A stretch of 64,000 nucleotides of DNA. It comes from Marinoscillum sp964351625 (GTDB lineage: Bacteria > Bacteroidota > Bacteroidia > Cytophagales > Cyclobacteriaceae). The DNA lies in NCBI GenBank assembly GCA_964351625.1, contig CAYGOV010000010.1:99654-163653 (forward strand). The letters run 5' to 3'. This document shows, one piece after another, positions 7,355-16,712 of this stretch. How positions within the stretch are numbered: position 1 is the first letter of the stretch; each line of letters opens with the position of its first letter. A program made the translations under genes and the position numbers. Below the pieces are notes generated by a model. It was given only the letters and a program-made list of their open reading frames with translations. It was not told the DNA's origin and searched no databases.

Positions 7355-10300
7355 TCAACTTTTAGCAATCATAGTAAAGGCTCCCCAATAGATAGGCTCT
7401 GCATAGCTCTCTTTGATGGTCCTTTGCGCATTGTTGAAAGCTGTACGCTTATCCTGACCACTTAGCCAGTTTTTGTAGAACTCCACCATCAGCATCTGGG
7501 TCACTTCATCAGATACCTGATATAAGCTCATGACTATCGCATCTGCACCTGCTACTAAAAACGAACGCTGCAGCCCAAACACACCTTCACCTTGCTGAAT
7601 CTCCCCCCGTCCTGTTTCACAAGCACTTAGAACGATGAGCTGTGTGTTTTCAAAATTGAGATTCATAGCTTCATGAGCAGTGAGTACTCCATCTTGGATG
7701 TTGTAATTTTTTGTGGCTTTTGCCAATACATCACCTCCACCTTCGGTTATAAGACCTGAGCGCTCTAGTGGATTATCATCATTCTCTGAGAGTAGTCCAT
7801 TGGTTTTTTCTTTGGGCTTATCATCGAAAAATCCATGTGTAGCTATATGAATCAAAGTATAATTCTGCGCTTGCTTGATTTGCTCCTCAGTCGCATTTAA
7901 CCCTAAGTAGGATTCAATTTTCCATCCTTTAGATTCTAACAATTCATTGATGGTATTGACTTCTTTCTCTGTACCAGGCAGCTGAGGTACATAGGTGTCT
8001 TTGCCTCGATTATTAGACTCTTTGATAGCTTGGGTACGATTTTCATCAGATTCGTAATACTGTGGATTACCCAAAAGCATGGCGGTCAACTCTGTAGGTG
8101 CAGCTTTTTTGATGGTTTTCTTACCTTCTCTTGACCGCACGGCTGCAATGGATTTTGTGTTTCCTACTACGCGTACGTTCATTTCATCTATGACGAAGTT
8201 GCCTTCACCGATCTTGAGGGACTCAACATTTAGCTGATTGTAAACACCATCGGGCGACAGAAATACAATATCCTTGTCTTTCACTTTGTTGTAAATAGGC
8301 TCCCAAAACACACCGAAGGAATTATCATCAGCCACTTTGTATTTAGTGGTGTTTCTATGGTATTTGAAATGTTTGATTTCCATATCGTTACCATTATCAA
8401 ATTTCACCAGCATAGGGTTAGATTTTGTTTCACTAGTTACAATTAGCGCCGCATAGCGTATTTTGTCTTCGTTGAAGTGCTCATCGAATTCACGGTAGCG
8501 GATGATTTCCACCGCAGCTTCGTTCTCATTCAATGATTTCCTTACGTCGCTCCAGCTGTAAAATTTATATTCAAATGAATCTTCAAAATCATCAGAACTT
8601 TCACTCAATTGTTTTTCTAGGAGCTGGATTTCATCTTTCAGCTTACCAACATCTATTTGATTTTCTGCCAGTTCTTCCTCACTCTGGGCCAGTGTAGTTG
8701 TTAGAAATTCCTTCTTACTTATCCAGTTTTTGAACAATGCTATCAATTCTGGATCTTTGCTATTAAGTATACTGTTACGCGTTTTTAGTGAGGAGCTCAG
8801 TAAGAGTCCTTTTGTCGCGAGTGCAAAGTCATACATGTTTTCTAAGTATTTCTCTTTGCTTTCGCTATAGCGTACTGCTACGGTATTATAGAACTCAAAA
8901 TCAGGCTTGATTTTGTTCCAAAATTTAGCTTTTTCCTCTTCACTTAGGGTAGGGAAGTAAGTCTTTGTGTAATCAAGATAGGCCGTGGTAGTCTCATCAA
9001 GGATAGATTCTACATCGCTTAGTTCATTGTTGATGTAATATGCTCTTGCAAGTCTACTTTGCGTATTGAGGTATTCTGGATGTTCCTCGCTGAATATCCT
9101 TTTGAAATAACGCGAAGCTTTCTCATACTCGCGTCGTGCTTGTTTGAAGTTGCTCTGATAGCTGTAAATATCCCCCTTCATTCGGGCAACCTCTCCTGAG
9201 CTCGGATTTTGGTTTTGGAAGGCATCACGCCAAATGTCATCTGCCTGATCTAGCAGTATTAGGGCTTGACTAAACTCACCATTTTCTATGTGCACGTATG
9301 CTACGTTTTTGATTGCTTCAGCATAAAGTGGGTGCTTATTGCCGAAATTCTTCTCCGTGATATCTTTCGATAAGATGAAGTATTTGGCGACAATAGCTTG
9401 CTGTCCGCCCTTACTTTGATATATGGTACCGAGATCATTGTAAGTGTCAGCCAATAGTATGTGGTCTGGTCTCAACACCTTTTCTCTTATTTTTAGTACA
9501 TCAAAAGCATTGACAAGTGCGGCTTCATAATTTCCTAATTTCACATAGAGCTTCACCATACGGCTAAGGCTTTCGGCAAATATCAATGTAGAGTCACCGA
9601 AGACTTGCTCGGTTGTGAGTAGTGCTTTGCGCAGGTTTTTCTCAGCGGAGGGGTAATCTCCGCGAATCATGAACATCTCACCTAAAGCCATATATGGCTT
9701 GATCATGTGTCGACTAGTACTTCCATAAAGTTTCAGCCTTTCTTGAATCACTGTATTCAATAATTCCTCTGTCTCGCTATAGTTACCAATACGCGTATTG
9801 AGTGAAGCCAAGTCTACGATAGATTGGAGTCTTAGTTCTTTATTGACTGTCTCCAATTTTTTAAAGACAGATTCAGACTTACGAAGTTGACGCTCTGCTT
9901 TTGAGTACAATCCGATAGTGCCGTAGAGATAGGCCGCGCTATTAAGTGCACGGACATATGATTCGGATTTTTTCTCTCCACCTCTTTTAAGGATTTTCAA
10001 AGCCTCATCCGTATTCGTTTCAGCATCCTTATAGTAACCACCCTGCACTTGCAGTTTAGCGAGATCAGTGAGCTTATCACCTAAACTGGCTTCACTAGTA
10101 TTAGGGTTGGCCTTCATGGCCTCTATGACAGACTTGGTCAATTTGATTGGATAATCAAAGTTGCCAATTAGCGTGAAATACTCCATGAGGCTGGTAACCA
10201 TGCGCTCATATTGTGGGTGGTTAGGCGAGAGTTCACTCAATGGGATCTTATAAGAATCCCCTGCCAATAAAGCGAAAGCTTTGGCAGGCTCTTCAGAAAA

Positions 10301-11584
10301 GCCCAAATAATAACCAGCCATATTGATGCGATTGATCGCAGTTGGTAGGCCTTTGCTTCCAAATCGAGCATTAAGTGATTCGTCAAGTGATATATAGAAT
10401 TTCTCAGCTATTGGGTAATTCTCAACCCTTTTTTGATTGAATATGTAGCGAATTCCTTCCTCCATGCTAGTAGTCATCATCACATGGTCTGCTGGCAATT
10501 GTTTTTTGATTTTTCCGGAAAGTGTATTGAAACTAGGGATTGCATTTTTTTCTAGATCATTCTCATAGCTCATTATAACGGCCTTGAGGAATTCGGTATT
10601 TAAATCGATGAATTTACGGTCTACCTTGGCACTTTTGAGACGGTTTTCAATTGTCTGCGCAGTACCGACAGCCTCATCATAATCCCCATCTTTCAAACTT
10701 AAAAGGAAACTCAGGTATCCCACTTTATCGAAAAGTCTTCCTTTGGGATTTACGTTCAATAGTCTTTTGGTCATTTTCTCCGCTGATTTGAGATCGCCAT
10801 AATCAAGGAAACTATTAATTTCTGCCACTTTAAAGTCAATATATGCTTCAGTATTACTATCAACCAGTCGATTTACCTGTTTTTCAAACGTATCTATGAG
10901 TTCTGTGGCTTTTGCATATTCACCTTTACCTATCATAGCTTCTATCTCGGCAGTATAGAGTTTTACCATAAGGGCTTCCTTATACGCTTCATCTTGAGAG
11001 GTGATCTTATCGAAATTATAAGACATGCGAAACATCATTGGCCATGTAGTATAAAGTGCTTGTGCTAGCTCTATTCCTTCCGTGAAGCGGCCCATAGCCA
11101 CTGCTGTAATTGCGCGTCTTATATCTATCTCTTGTCTGAGTAGATCACTTTGGAGGTAGTTGTCCGTTAGGTTACCCAAGATTGTACAAATGCTATCCGC
11201 TTTATAAGGAGTACCATACTCGTTGTACAAATCGACCATGCGGAGCTGCGCCATTGTATAATTATAAGGATGCCCAATCTCTGCATCAGGTAGCTTTTTG
11301 CCGGCAATGGCGAGATTTTCATTCATCTTCTGATAGTCTGCCATCGCCATATTTGCTTTGGCTGCCATCACATAGGTCATTGGAACTATCGAGCTATCCC
11401 CGCGATACTTTTTGTCAATGCCCTTTTTTCGAATTTTTGCTACCTTCTTTTCTACTTTGTTGTATTTCGTCTTGGCGTATTTTTTTTCAGCTTTTTTGAA
11501 GATTACTTCCCAGGACTGACCAAAGCTTAGACTTGAGCTGAGAACTAATAGGAACAAAACGGATATAATGCGGAGACCTTTCAT
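7355..11584 (-). CDS. Exported TPR-CHAT protein (caspase/separase-like peptidase fold)
   Basis: 1,409 residues. A signal peptide (about 1-22, ending SLSFGQ) places it outside the cytoplasm. Residues ~30-900 are helical tetratricopeptide repeats; clear units are 'GEMFMIRGDYPSAEKNLRKAL', 'LVKLGNYEAALVNAFDVL'-type and 'GDIYSYQSNFKQARREYEKA'. A coiled-coil stretch follows (~960-1010), then a CHAT domain (~1030-1405). The CHAT dyad is visible: His in IHIATHGFF (H1250) and Cys in VLSACETG (C1322). CHAT proteases are clan CD cysteine peptidases. In other bacteria TPR-CHAT proteins act in gasdermin or CRISPR-linked defence, but those are cytosolic. No gasdermin-like or effector gene lies next to this one. 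It stands alone, with 169 bp before the next gene upstream. Whether it is an active protease, and its substrate, are unknown. Confidence 0.88.
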   Translation of the reverse strand: MKGLRIISVLFLLVLSSSLSFGQSWEVIFKKAEKKYAKTKYNKVEKKVAKIRKKGIDKKYRGDSSIVPMTYVMAAKANMAMADYQKMNENLAIAGKKLPDAEIGHPYNYTMAQLRMVDLYNEYGTPYKADSICTILGNLTDNYLQSDLLRQEIDIRRAITAVAMGRFTEGIELAQALYTTWPMMFRMSYNFDKITSQDEAYKEALMVKLYTAEIEAMIGKGEYAKATELIDTFEKQVNRLVDSNTEAYIDFKVAEINSFLDYGDLKSAEKMTKRLLNVNPKGRLFDKVGYLSFLLSLKDGDYDEAVGTAQTIENRLKSAKVDRKFIDLNTEFLKAVIMSYENDLEKNAIPSFNTLSGKIKKQLPADHVMMTTSMEEGIRYIFNQKRVENYPIAEKFYISLDESLNARFGSKGLPTAINRINMAGYYLGFSEEPAKAFALLAGDSYKIPLSELSPNHPQYERMVTSLMEYFTLIGNFDYPIKLTKSVIEAMKANPNTSEASLGDKLTDLAKLQVQGGYYKDAETNTDEALKILKRGGEKKSESYVRALNSAAYLYGTIGLYSKAERQLRKSESVFKKLETVNKELRLQSIVDLASLNTRIGNYSETEELLNTVIQERLKLYGSTSRHMIKPYMALGEMFMIRGDYPSAEKNLRKALLTTEQVFGDSTLIFAESLSRMVKLYVKLGNYEAALVNAFDVLKIREKVLRPDHILLADTYNDLGTIYQSKGGQQAIVAKYFILSKDITEKNFGNKHPLYAEAIKNVAYVHIENGEFSQALILLDQADDIWRDAFQNQNPSSGEVARMKGDIYSYQSNFKQARREYEKASRYFKRIFSEEHPEYLNTQSRLARAYYINNELSDVESILDETTTAYLDYTKTYFPTLSEEEKAKFWNKIKPDFEFYNTVAVRYSESKEKYLENMYDFALATKGLLLSSSLKTRNSILNSKDPELIALFKNWISKKEFLTTTLAQSEEELAENQIDVGKLKDEIQLLEKQLSESSDDFEDSFEYKFYSWSDVRKSLNENEAAVEIIRYREFDEHFNEDKIRYAALIVTSETKSNPMLVKFDNGNDMEIKHFKYHRNTTKYKVADDNSFGVFWEPIYNKVKDKDIVFLSPDGVYNQLNVESLKIGEGNFVIDEMNVRVVGNTKSIAAVRSREGKKTIKKAAPTELTAMLLGNPQYYESDENRTQAIKESNNRGKDTYVPQLPGTEKEVNTINELLESKGWKIESYLGLNATEEQIKQAQNYTLIHIATHGFFDDKPKEKTNGLLSENDDNPLERSGLITEGGGDVLAKATKNYNIQDGVLTAHEAMNLNFENTQLIVLSACETGRGEIQQGEGVFGLQRSFLVAGADAIVMSLYQVSDEVTQMLMVEFYKNWLSGQDKRTAFNNAQRTIKESYAEPIYWGAFTMIAKS

Positions 11585-11753
11585 TTGAATATAGTTTACA
11601 ATAAGCGCAACTTAAAAATAGGTAATGCAGGATAAAGGTATTAGAAAACTAAAGAAGTATTTTTTTAATAGTCAATTGTATAAAACCAAGTGGTATTATC
11701 AAAAGCCTTATTCTTCATTCTTTCGCTACTGGTTTAATAAAGTAAAGAATTGA

Positions 11754-12146
11754 TCATATCAATTGAATCGTTTTGGTGGCGAGGACTTCTTCTCCATCTA
11801 AAATGGAAAGTACCCAAGAACCACGTTTATCCTCCACTGGCTCCCAAATGGTATCTCCTAAGAAAAATTTAAAAGGATTGTGCTTTACACGAAAGGTGTC
11901 AGTAAATGCGGGCATCTGTTCGCCTGCCTCATCAAGGAAAGGTGGGTGATCTATTCTAAAATCCAAATAGCGATTTCGTGCTTTCCTGATTTCTACAATC
12001 ATTCCGAACTCAACTCCCACAGCTGCTTTCACTTCATGTGCCAGCCTAATAAACTTAGGGAGCTGCTGATTGTCGTCTTTCCACTCACTGTATTCCCCAT
12101 AATTGATGATTTCTATTTCTATTGGGCGGTTGTTTTTCTTTTTCAT
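11754..12146 (-). CDS. DUF3859-like cytosolic protein
   Basis: 130 residues, no signal peptide. The beta-rich layout runs from a lysine-rich start through 'IEIINYGEYSEWKDDNQ', 'VEFGMIVEIRKARN', 'LDFRIDHPPFLDEAGEQM' and 'FFLGDTIWEPVEDKRGSW' to 'GEEVLATKTIQL'. This fits my memory of DUF3859 proteins (a HP...G motif and an LGD-W turn before the last strands), but I could not check it. Function unknown. A TAnnTTTG box ends 6 nt before the ATG, so the message may be leaderless. Confidence 0.6.
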   Translation of the reverse strand: MKKKNNRPIEIEIINYGEYSEWKDDNQQLPKFIRLAHEVKAAVGVEFGMIVEIRKARNRYLDFRIDHPPFLDEAGEQMPAFTDTFRVKHNPFKFFLGDTIWEPVEDKRGSWVLSILDGEEVLATKTIQLI

Positions 12147-12152
12147 TCAAAG

Positions 12153-12160
12153 CAAAATTA
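12153..12160 (-). promoter_or_regulatory. -7 promoter box for the DUF3859-like gene
   Basis: Read on the - strand the box is TAATTTTG, a full match to TAnnTTTG. Its last G lies 7 nt from the first base of the start codon (12146), which implies a leaderless or near-leaderless transcript. Confidence 0.5.
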
Positions 12161-12207
12161 GTCCCTATTACCTTGAATTGACTTTTTTTTCATGTGACTA
12201 ACATAGG

Positions 12208-12225
12208 ATATGACTTTTGTCATAT
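12208..12225. promoter_or_regulatory. Perfect 18-bp palindrome with TGAC-N4-GTCA core
   Basis: ATATGAC-TTTT-GTCATAT lies in the divergent gap between the DUF3859-like gene and yceI. The arm spacing is that of Crp/Fnr-family operators, but the half-site is TGAC rather than TGAT. It is a candidate operator for one or both genes. No -7 box at the class II distance was found on the yceI side. Confidence 0.4.
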
Positions 12226-12345
12226 AAAACTCTCTTTAGTGTCATCTTAAAACATGAGTAAGATTGGATTTCCGCAAGACTCCTATCATAAAGTAGGGTA
12301 TAGCCTATCCATACTTTTACATCGTCAAACAAACACAAATACATC

Positions 12346-12876
12346 ATGAAAGGATTGATCTTAATGCTCATAATTAGCCTCACAGCTGCTTCAGAAACAC
12401 CCTTCAAACTCACACAATCAAATGGCTCTATCATTATAGCTGGTACTTCTAGTATACATGAATGGGAATCTGAAGTTACTCGATTTGAAGCTACGGGCGA
12501 GTTGGAAGCAGATGCTTTGGAAAAGCTATCATTAACGGTAGAAGTGAAATCAATAGAAAGTGGAAAAGGCATCATGGACGACAAAACCTACGAAGCATTG
12601 AAAGCTGATAAATTCCCTAAAATCACTTGTAAAGCAGAGAAGCTTATACGCCTAAATAACAAACTCTCAGGGAATGCGGAAGTGACGATAGCAGGCGTAA
12701 CTAAGACAATACCTCTTGCAGCAGATATCTCATTCGAAAATGGCTCTACTCTGATTACTGGTACCGTGCCAATCGATATGACATTATATAATATCGAACC
12801 TCCAACCGCCATGTTCGGCACGCTCGAAACAGGCAAGGATGTGAAGATCCATTTTAAAATGAACTTGAAACAATAA
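12346..12876 (+). CDS. YceI-family periplasmic lipid-binding protein
   Basis: 176 residues with a short leader (MKGLILMLIISLTAASE). The lipocalin-like YceI barrel is clear: 'IIIAGTSSIHEWESEV', 'LSLTVEVKSIESGKGIMDDKTYEALKADKFPKI', 'AEVTIAGVTKTIPLAADI' and 'MFGTLETGKDVKIHF'. YceI proteins bind isoprenoid-type lipids in the periplasm. The gene precedes a porin-like gene by 55 bp, and such YceI-barrel pairs are common in Bacteroidota. A TACTTTTA sequence (12312-12319) resembles a -7 box. A second YceI gene lies at 16095..16709. Confidence 0.88.
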   Translation: MKGLILMLIISLTAASETPFKLTQSNGSIIIAGTSSIHEWESEVTRFEATGELEADALEKLSLTVEVKSIESGKGIMDDKTYEALKADKFPKITCKAEKLIRLNNKLSGNAEVTIAGVTKTIPLAADISFENGSTLITGTVPIDMTLYNIEPPTAMFGTLETGKDVKIHFKMNLKQ

Positions 12877-12931
12877 ACATTGACTTAATAAAAATTGAAT
12901 TACTAAACATTGACTTTAAACCGAATAAATC

Positions 12932-14182
12932 ATGAAAACTTACAACGTTAAAACTCTTTTAGTTGCGCTGATTTTACTGGGAGCAAACGCAGTATACGCC
13001 CAACAACCTGAATTGCAATACTTCAGAACCAATGACAAGGACGGACTGAATGTATTCGAAACATCCAAAAACAATGACGTTACTTTCGAAGGAGTAAAAG
13101 TCCGTGTAGGAGGTGACTTTGCAATGCAATTCCAAGGTATCTCTCAAACCAACTCTGGTGATTCTCTCACTGAACTTGCCAACAACTTTAACTTACCTTC
13201 AGCCAACTTGAATTTAGATGTACAGTTAGCTGATGGAGTGCGCTTACACATGAGAACTTATCTTTCTGCTCGTCACCATACCGAAGCGTATGTGAAAGGT
13301 GGTTACCTCCAAATGGATAAACTGGACTTCATAAAACCAGGCTTTATGGAAGGTTTTATGAACATGGCAACTATTCGTGTGGGTATGGATGAGATCAATT
13401 ATGGCGATACTCACTTCCGTAGATCAGATAACTCTAGAGCTATCTTCAATCCATTCGTTGGAAACTACCTTATGGATGCTTTCACCACAGAGCCATTTGC
13501 AGAATTGACCTTACAAAACAAAGGCATGCTATTAGTACTTGGTGCTACAAACGGTCGTCTTAATCAAAGTCCTCTACCAGGTGATGACGGTTATGTAATC
13601 TTTGGTAAACTTGGATATGACAATCAAATCAACGAAGATTTGAGAGTGAGACTTACAGGTTCATTCTACAGTAGTTCTGACAAAAGTACACGTGAATACA
13701 TCTACAATGGTGACCGTGCGGGTGGTAGATACTACCAATTATTAGGTACATCTTCTATTGCATCTAGTGACTTCTCTCCAAGATTCAACCCAGGTTTTAA
13801 ATATCTCACATCTTTCCAAATTAACCCTTTTGTGAAATTCCAAGGCTTTGAGTTTTTCGGAGTATTTGAAACAGTTGCTAACGGCGATGATGCTACTGGA
13901 GGATCATTCACACAGCTAGGTGCTGAAGCGATCTACAGATTGGGTAGTGAAGAACAAGTGTTCTTAGGTGGTCGATTCAACAGTGTAAGCGGTAAAGTCA
14001 GCGACGCAGCTTCTACTCGTGACATCCAAAGAATCAACGTAGGTGGAGGTTGGTTCATGACCAAAAACATCTTAGCAAAACTTGAATATGTGAAACAATC
14101 ATATGATGGAGCCGGATGGGCTGGCCAGTATGTAGGCGCAGAATTCGACGGTATCATGATTGAAGCAACCATCGGTTTTTAA
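12932..14182 (+). CDS. Outer-membrane beta-barrel (porin-like) protein
   Basis: 416 residues. The signal peptide ends VYAQQ. The rest is alternating amphipathic beta strands with Gly/Asn/Asp turns, and the protein ends in Phe (IEATIGF), the usual C-terminal signal for barrel insertion. Segments such as 'VKVRVGGDFAMQFQGI', 'VRLHMRTYLSARHHTEAY' and 'RVGMDEINYGDTHFRRSDNS' look like phosphate/sugar-porin relatives. I cannot name the substrate. It follows yceI with 55 bp between them and is closed by a strong terminator, so the two form a likely two-gene operon. Confidence 0.8.
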   Translation: MKTYNVKTLLVALILLGANAVYAQQPELQYFRTNDKDGLNVFETSKNNDVTFEGVKVRVGGDFAMQFQGISQTNSGDSLTELANNFNLPSANLNLDVQLADGVRLHMRTYLSARHHTEAYVKGGYLQMDKLDFIKPGFMEGFMNMATIRVGMDEINYGDTHFRRSDNSRAIFNPFVGNYLMDAFTTEPFAELTLQNKGMLLVLGATNGRLNQSPLPGDDGYVIFGKLGYDNQINEDLRVRLTGSFYSSSDKSTREYIYNGDRAGGRYYQLLGTSSIASSDFSPRFNPGFKYLTSFQINPFVKFQGFEFFGVFETVANGDDATGGSFTQLGAEAIYRLGSEEQVFLGGRFNSVSGKVSDAASTRDIQRINVGGGWFMTKNILAKLEYVKQSYDGAGWAGQYVGAEFDGIMIEATIGF

Positions 14183-14207
14183 TAGTCCTCTTTATGTAGT
14201 CAAGAAG

Positions 14208-14236
14208 GCATCTCCGCTTGCGGAGGTGCTTTTTTG
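14208..14236 (+). terminator. Intrinsic terminator after the porin-like gene
   Basis: GCATCTCCGC-TT-GCGGAGGTGC (10-bp stem, one G-T pair) is followed by TTTTTT. Textbook rho-independent form, 26 bp after the stop. Confidence 0.92.
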
Positions 14237-14267
14237 TTTGCACCTCACCTTAACTTAGAATTTGGAC

Positions 14268-14621
14268 TTATATGCTTTCGCCAAAAGTTAGAAGATTGTG
14301 ATCTGGGTCTAGCATAGCAAATTCCTTAATTCCCCATGGCTTCATTGTTAAAGTACCTGCAGGATGAATCTCCAATTTCTGATCGACGAAGGATTGATAC
14401 AAAGAATCAATACTATCTGTTCGGAGATAGATCTGCCCATAATTCATCAAAGGGTCAAGTTTCTTAAACTCAAAGAAGTGGATTTGCACTTTGTCCCTTT
14501 GCATCATTAAGTAGCCATCAAAATCGGCACTACCAAACACCGCAAAGCCAAGCGACTGATAGTATGCCATCGTTCTAGATTTACTACGCATAGGAAGTTT
14601 GGGATGAACATCTGTAAGCAT
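14268..14621 (-). CDS. VOC / bleomycin-resistance-like protein
   Basis: 117 residues. The bleomycin-resistance subtype of the VOC fold is seen in 'HPKLPMRSKSRTMAYYQSLGF' (residues 6-26), 'YLMMQRDKVQIHFFEF', 'NYGQIYLRTDSIDSLYQSF' and the closing 'FAMLDPDHNLLTFGES'. Such proteins bind drugs such as bleomycin without modifying them, but many have other ligands. It is a single gene, convergent with the porin operon across the terminator. One of three unrelated-position VOC genes in the window. Confidence 0.85.
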   Translation of the reverse strand: MLTDVHPKLPMRSKSRTMAYYQSLGFAVFGSADFDGYLMMQRDKVQIHFFEFKKLDPLMNYGQIYLRTDSIDSLYQSFVDQKLEIHPAGTLTMKPWGIKEFAMLDPDHNLLTFGESI

Positions 14622-14820
14622 CTCGTTGGTGTTTAGTGTGGAATTGAAACTCCTTCAAAACTAATATTTTACAATTTGTTATTTCTTATCCTTTCTCATA
14701 GCGAAACTGCTTTTGAGATGTTTAAAAGAATAAAACCACCACGCAGCAAAAAGGCCGTAACTTGCGGACTCAAAGGGGGTGGCGATTGATAACGTTTCGT
14801 GATCTCACAAAACAATCTAT

Positions 14821-16092
14821 ATGTCATTCGAAAAATTGGGCCTATCTGCAGCCCTGCTGAAAGCTATCGGCAAAAAAGGATACGATACGCCCTCTCCAAT
14901 TCAGGAAAAGGTGATCCCTGTAGTACTACAAAAGAAAGATGTACTAGCATCTGCACAAACCGGAACAGGTAAGACAGGTGGTTTTGCACTACCTATGATC
15001 CAGCTTTTGGCTGAAAAGCAGAGTAGCGGCAAACCACAACTTCGTGCACTTATTCTTACACCTACGAGAGAGCTAGCTGCACAAGTACATGAAGACGTGA
15101 AATCTTACAGCGAATTTACTTCGCTTAGATCTACTGTGATCTTTGGAGGTGTTAATGCCAATCCACAGATTAAAGATCTTCGAGCAGGAGTTGATATTCT
15201 CATTGCTACGCCTGGACGCTTGTTGGATTTGTATCAGCAAAAGGTATTCAACTTCAACTCTATAGAAATCTTCGTCCTTGATGAGGCAGATCGTATGCTA
15301 GATATGGGTTTTGTAAGAGATATTAAGAAAGTAATGGCGCTGCTACCAGAGCGTAGACAGAGTCTTTTGTTTTCAGCTACATTCTCTAAAGAAATCAAGC
15401 AGCTTGCTCAAGGAATCCTTCGCAACCCTGTAGCCGTAGAAGCTACACCAGAAAATACCACAGCGGAGAAAGTAACTCAGAAACTTTACCGAGTTGACAA
15501 AAACCATAAGACCTCCATGATCATCACTATGATCAAAGAAGGTGGATGGGAGCAGGTGCTGGTATTTACCAGAACCAAGCACGGAGCTAATAAACTCGTG
15601 AAAAAAATGATGAGTAGTGGACTGGAAGCTGCGGCTATCCATGGCAACAAAACTCAGGGAGCACGTACCAAAGCTTTGTCAGGATTTAAAGCAGGCGATG
15701 TGCGTGTATTAGTAGCCACAGATATTGCGTCACGTGGCTTGGATATTCCATTGCTTCCACATGTGATCAATTTTGAGTTACCTAATATTCCAGAGGATTA
15801 TGTCCATAGAATAGGAAGAACTGGCCGTGCAGGAGCGGGGGGTGAAGCTTTATCTTTGGTTTCCTTGGATGAAGTAGAATATGTACAGGCGATTGAAAAA
15901 TTGCTTGGACAAAAGTTCAATATGAAAATACTAGAAGGCTACGAGCCTACTGAAACACAGGCTGATGTTCGTGCTGCTGAAGAGGAAAAGAAGGACAACA
16001 AACGCCAGCACCTTGCAGGTCGAGGTAGAACTAGCCGAGGTGGACAGGGTAGTGGAGGTCCGCGCGGTAGGCAAAGCAGCCATCGTAGATAA
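14821..16092 (+). CDS. rhlE: DEAD-box RNA helicase, RhlE type
   Basis: 423 residues. All helicase motifs are visible in order: Q motif ('GYDTPSPIQEKVIP'), motif I AQTGTGKT, Ia PTRELA, Ib TPGR, II DEAD (VLDEADRMLDMGF), III SAT, IV-V 'VLVATDIASRGLDI' and VI HRIGRTGRAG. The basic, Gly/Arg-rich tail (about 400-423) is typical of RhlE and binds RNA. RhlE helicases remodel rRNA and mRNA structure, often in ribosome assembly or at low temperature. It is a monocistronic gene with a 199-bp leader region that holds no clear box. The stop is 2 bp from the end of the convergent yceI gene, with no terminator between. Confidence 0.93.
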   Translation: MSFEKLGLSAALLKAIGKKGYDTPSPIQEKVIPVVLQKKDVLASAQTGTGKTGGFALPMIQLLAEKQSSGKPQLRALILTPTRELAAQVHEDVKSYSEFTSLRSTVIFGGVNANPQIKDLRAGVDILIATPGRLLDLYQQKVFNFNSIEIFVLDEADRMLDMGFVRDIKKVMALLPERRQSLLFSATFSKEIKQLAQGILRNPVAVEATPENTTAEKVTQKLYRVDKNHKTSMIITMIKEGGWEQVLVFTRTKHGANKLVKKMMSSGLEAAAIHGNKTQGARTKALSGFKAGDVRVLVATDIASRGLDIPLLPHVINFELPNIPEDYVHRIGRTGRAGAGGEALSLVSLDEVEYVQAIEKLLGQKFNMKILEGYEPTETQADVRAAEEEKKDNKRQHLAGRGRTSRGGQGSGGPRGRQSSHRR

Positions 16093-16094
16093 TA

Positions 16095-16709
16095 TCAGTC
16101 GACTTGATGGGTATTGACTTCCATGTCCAATTGAAAATGGACCAATAGCGTTTCATCCACTTTGATCATCCCGAAAAATTTTGTTGGGGCTGTCAATCCA
16201 AAATCGGGCAACTTGAGTAGCTGCGAACCTGATAAGGTGAGCGAACTAGCAGTGTGGTTGATCACTAATCCATCTGTGATTGTGATCTCTCTGGAAACCC
16301 CAGCAAGCGTTATTACTACATGAGCGAGGACAAATAGACGTTCTATCTCTTGAGGCTGATCCTTTATAATAATGTCCTTGATTTGCAGACCAAACAGTGG
16401 ATAACTGTCTGCATTTAAAGTTTGATGCAAGTCCTGATTCATAGCTTCGAGCCCACAGTCAAAAGTCTCAACAGGATATTGGAAGGCAAGCCCTTCAAAA
16501 ACAATATTGTTTGAACGACTAGTGGTGATTACATTGACTGGTTTTTGAGCATAGTCCTGAACAAGATTGCAGGTAAAAGTATTCACATTAGTAGTCCCAT
16601 CAAGTTTAAAGCGGCTTTCCGTCAATACCACTTTATGTTCCAGCCATAAGGTCTGTCCATAACCTGAGAATTGGATGAGGAGTAAAATGGTGTACCAGTA
16701 GTTTTTCAC
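16095..16709 (-). CDS. Second YceI-family periplasmic protein
   Basis: 204 residues with a signal peptide (hydrophobic 5-16, ending GYGQ). YceI features are 'LTESRFKLDGTTNVNTFTCN' (residues 29-48), 'NADSYPLFGLQIKDI' and 'VVITLAGVSREITITDG', ending with 'FFGMIKVDETLLVHFQLDMEV'. It is longer than the copy at 12346 and much diverged from it. It starts 3 bp after the hemN stop, so it must be co-transcribed with hemN and would fall under the Fnr-type site upstream of that gene. This links a periplasmic isoprenoid-binding protein to low-oxygen growth, as an inference. Confidence 0.85.
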   Translation of the reverse strand: MKNYWYTILLLIQFSGYGQTLWLEHKVVLTESRFKLDGTTNVNTFTCNLVQDYAQKPVNVITTSRSNNIVFEGLAFQYPVETFDCGLEAMNQDLHQTLNADSYPLFGLQIKDIIIKDQPQEIERLFVLAHVVITLAGVSREITITDGLVINHTASSLTLSGSQLLKLPDFGLTAPTKFFGMIKVDETLLVHFQLDMEVNTHQVD

Positions 16710-16712
16710 TAA

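Noticed and set aside
7355..11584. TPR-CHAT gene as part of a gasdermin or CRISPR defence island
   Set aside because: No gasdermin-like, cas, nuclease or integrase gene nearby, and the protein has an export signal.
11748..11764. AATTGAT-CAT-ATCAATT palindrome as an Fnr site
   Set aside because: The spacer is 3 instead of 4 and it overlaps the stop codon of the DUF3859-like gene rather than a promoter.
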